Below are positions 62,216 through 64,000 of a stretch of 64,000 bases of DNA, piece after piece. The stretch comes from JBFWMG01 sp050251715. Lineage in GTDB: Bacteria > Desulfobacterota > Desulfovibrionia > Desulfovibrionales > Desulfovibrionaceae. The stretch covers positions 89,558-153,557 of the forward strand of contig JBFWMG010000008.1 of NCBI GenBank assembly GCA_050251715.1. Direction: 5' to 3'. The notes beneath the pieces are model-generated. The model saw only the letters and a list, made by a program, of their open reading frames with translations, was not told where the DNA came from and searched no databases. Position numbers and translations under genes: made by a program. Positions within the stretch are counted from its first letter, which is position 1, and each line of letters starts with the position of its first letter.

Positions 62216-63604
62216 ATGGCCGAAGCACCAGCCTATTCCATACTAGTAGCCGACCCGAGCGCGCCGATGTTGGGCGTGTTGCAGAAGATAGTGGCCGGGG
62301 CGTGCCCCGCCGCCGTCGTCACCTCCACCGATATGGAGGCGGCGGTCGCCGCCGTGGCCTCGGGAAGCGTGCAGTGCGCCATTGTGGACTGGGCGTTCAT
62401 CGAGGCCAACGATTTCGCCCTGGTGGGGCGGCTGCGCGACGCGGCAAAGGGGCGGTCGCTGCCCTTGCTGGTGATGCTCGGGGGCGTGGAGCAGGACAAG
62501 ATCCTCAAGGCGGCGCGGGCCGGGGTGCGCCATTTCATCGTCAAGCCGTTCCGGCCTGAGGCGTTGCGGGCCAAGCTGGTGGAGGCGGGGCTGGTTTTTG
62601 ACGCCGGCACCCCCCGGCAGGCGCCGGAGACCGCTGCGGCCGACGATCCCGCCGTGCGCGAGATCAAGGCCAAGAAACTCTTTGCCAAGGGGTTCGAGTT
62701 GTTGCAGCGGCGCAAGTTTGCCGACGCCGCCACATTGTTCCTCAACGCGGCCAAATTGCAGGAGGCCTTTCCCGAGGCGTACAAGGGCGTTGCCGAGGCC
62801 ATGAAGGGCAAGGGCGACCTGGCCGCGTCGCACCAATTCCTGACCAAGGCCGCCGAGGCCTATGTGGTGCAGGGGCGGGCCGCCGAGGCGAAACAGCTCT
62901 ACACCGACCTGTGCAAGGCCAATCCGGCCACGCACAACCCCTTCAAGACCGTTGGCGCGGCCCACGCGGCCCAGGGCGACCACGCCAAGGCGGCGGCCTG
63001 CTACGAGGAGGCGGTGGCCATAGCGCCCAAGGACACGGAGGCGGTCATGGGGCTGGCCAACGCCGCAGCCAAGTCGGGCGACAAGGAACGGGCCGTGACC
63101 GTGGTGCGCGCCGCGCTGGAGCGGGGCTGCACCGTGCCCGAGGCCACGGACCTGTACAGCGACCTGACGGGCAAGGACTGGTTTATGGAAAGCGCCGCGG
63201 CGTCGGCGGAAAAGCTGCAGGTTCTGGAACATGCCAAGCCCGCCACGTTCGAGGAAAAACGCCAGTTCCCCCGCATGCCTCTGGCCGATTATTTTGTCCA
63301 GGTGGAAGGACGCGGCACCCTGTTGCAGGTGGTCAACATCTGCCAGGGCGGCTTCTCCTTCAAGGCGCCGGACGGCGGGTTTGCCGTTGGTGCGGCGCTT
63401 CGTGTCGACCTGGTGGGACATGAAACCGTGAAGATCAAAAAGATCGAGGTGACGGTGCGCCATGTCGACAAGGGCATGGTGGGGTGCCAGTTCAAGGGAT
63501 TGGACAAGAAGCAGGCCAAGTTGCTTGAGGCGCTCATGGTCCAGGAGCGGCCCATTGGCTTCAAGCTGGACGGCAACGTGAATTTCGACATCCCCATGAT
63601 GTAG
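62216..63604 (+). CDS. Response regulator with TPR repeats and a C-terminal PilZ domain
   Basis: 462 residues from the ATG at 62216 (GAGGA five bases upstream). Residues about 10-125 are a receiver-like domain (SILVADPSAPMLGVLQKIVA, phosphoacceptor in CAIVDWAF, Lys in FIVKPFRP) that lacks one of the usual paired acidic residues. Residues about 145-330 contain TPR repeats (GFELLQRRKFADAATLFLNA, KTVGAAHAAQGDHAKAAACY). Residues about 345-455 are a PilZ domain with EKRQFPRMPL (R-x3-R is shortened to R-x3-R like KRQFPR) and VVNICQGGFSF (D/N-x-S-x-x-G variant). PilZ binds c-di-GMP, so it may link phosphorylation to that signal. Confidence 0.85.
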   Translation: MAEAPAYSILVADPSAPMLGVLQKIVAGACPAAVVTSTDMEAAVAAVASGSVQCAIVDWAFIEANDFALVGRLRDAAKGRSLPLLVMLGGVEQDKILKAARAGVRHFIVKPFRPEALRAKLVEAGLVFDAGTPRQAPETAAADDPAVREIKAKKLFAKGFELLQRRKFADAATLFLNAAKLQEAFPEAYKGVAEAMKGKGDLAASHQFLTKAAEAYVVQGRAAEAKQLYTDLCKANPATHNPFKTVGAAHAAQGDHAKAAACYEEAVAIAPKDTEAVMGLANAAAKSGDKERAVTVVRAALERGCTVPEATDLYSDLTGKDWFMESAAASAEKLQVLEHAKPATFEEKRQFPRMPLADYFVQVEGRGTLLQVVNICQGGFSFKAPDGGFAVGAALRVDLVGHETVKIKKIEVTVRHVDKGMVGCQFKGLDKKQAKLLEALMVQERPIGFKLDGNVNFDIPMM

Positions 63605-64000
63605 CCCTGGCGAGTGCTTTTGCCGTCACGAAATCTCCGCGTCCATGCCCGGGGCCAGGCTGCGGAGAATCCTCCATGTATCCCGGTGTTCCTTTTTTGA
63701 CACCTTGCGGCTCACGGCGTCTGGTGAACCGCCCTCCATGCCCTCGTCCTCAGACAACAAGGCCGCCCGCCTGGGGACCGCGCTTGTCCCAACCGTATCC
63801 TTTTCCCTCGTCAGCAGTCTGCCTGGGGAACTTGCTCATCCTAACCGTATCTATCGCCCCAGCCAGCAGTTTTTGGGGAAAGAGAGAGGAGAGAGGAAGG
63901 GGGGCCGGGGGAAGGAGAGAGGAGAGAGTAAACCCCTTTTTTCGCCGAAAAAGGGGGTTTCTCTCTCCTCTCTCCATCCCCCGGATCTTTGTGTCGTCCG
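63605..64000. other. Intergenic end of the window with tandem repeats and a long hairpin
   Basis: 396 bases without a convincing gene. They contain two adjacent degenerate 52-bp units (63770-63821 and 63822-63873, sharing CCTGGGGA, AACCGTATC and CAGCAGT), a purine-only run rich in GA at about 63875-63928, and a long hairpin at 63914-63975. A minus-strand frame (63750-63977) is formed by the repeats and is probably not a gene. Confidence 0.6.
63914..63975. terminator. Very long hairpin, probable terminator
   Basis: A perfect 15-bp outer stem (GGAGAGAGGAGAGAG / CTCTCTCCTCTCTCC) continues, after a small bulge, as AAACCCCTTTTT paired with AAAAAGGGGGTTT around a TCGCCG loop, so about 27 bp in all. 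It lacks a plain T run after the outer stem, but a truncated inner hairpin would have one. Confidence 0.7.

Noticed and set aside
63750..63977. A 75-codon minus-strand frame
   Set aside because: It is made of the degenerate 52-bp repeats and the long hairpin; no start site or protein-like pattern.

Overview
This 64 kb window is chromosomal DNA from a high-GC, motile, Gram-negative bacterium, most likely a Desulfovibrio-type member of the Desulfobacterota. Three things suggest this: the order of the flagellar genes, a FlgJ rod-binding domain fused to an M23 peptidase, and a DVU0524-like gene next to flgM. Coding density is high and the third codon position is strongly GC-biased, so almost every gene casts long antisense reading frames; these were discarded. 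No rRNA, tRNA or CRISPR array was seen.

Layout. (1) 1-11379: late flagellar operon flgF(partial)-flgG-flgA-flgH-flgI-flgJ-flgN-flgK-flgL-csrA-fliW, then flgM and a DVU0524-like gene on the other strand. flgM has a good sigma-28 promoter. (2) 11652-15525: maf followed by a mosaic, lower-GC segment (a methyltransferase, a membrane protein and a LysR regulator) that carries two extra diverged copies of the last codons of maf. (3) 15940-22908: rsgA, thioesterase and DinB genes, hypothetical genes, an outer-membrane barrel protein, pgpA. (4) 23083-33312, minus strand: the Tol-Pal system (tolQ-tolR-tolA-tolB-pal), then a methyltransferase, sirtuin, PHP phosphoesterase, bifunctional-nuclease-family gene, miaB, a PfkB kinase, cutA and a small cytochrome c. 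(5) 33434-40577: nth, a glycosyltransferase, a methyltransferase-like protein, cheW, a degenerate-GGDEF/TPR protein and a flagellin gene. (6) 40986-48635: MATE transporter, nitroreductase, metallo-beta-lactamase-fold hydrolase, FMN reductase, comF, a cyclic-nucleotide-binding protein with a FliG-C-like tail, and a chemoreceptor. (7) 49116-63604: a sigma-54 two-component pair, a TolC-family protein, a U32 peptidase-family protein, pyrK-pyrD, an ABC ATPase, a fused glycosyltransferase, a PNPOx-like protein and a REC-TPR-PilZ protein.

How the genes fit together. Much of the window serves motility and its control: rod, ring and hook-junction parts, the FlgM and CsrA-FliW checkpoints, flagellin, a chemoreceptor, CheW, and three multidomain signalling proteins (degenerate GGDEF-TPR, cNMP-FliG-C, REC-TPR-PilZ). 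The Tol-Pal system, the barrel protein, TolC and the MATE pump serve the envelope.

The most striking unexplained structure is a palindromic element of about 100 bp present three times (20982-21082, 26592-26693, 58127-58226). In every case it sits exactly in the stop codon of a gene, flanked by TA, and its own first G completes a TAG stop. Removing it with one TA restores a TAA stop each time, as expected for a TA-targeting, MITE-like element. The repeated maf tails and the cNMP-FliG-C fusion are the next most interesting signals.
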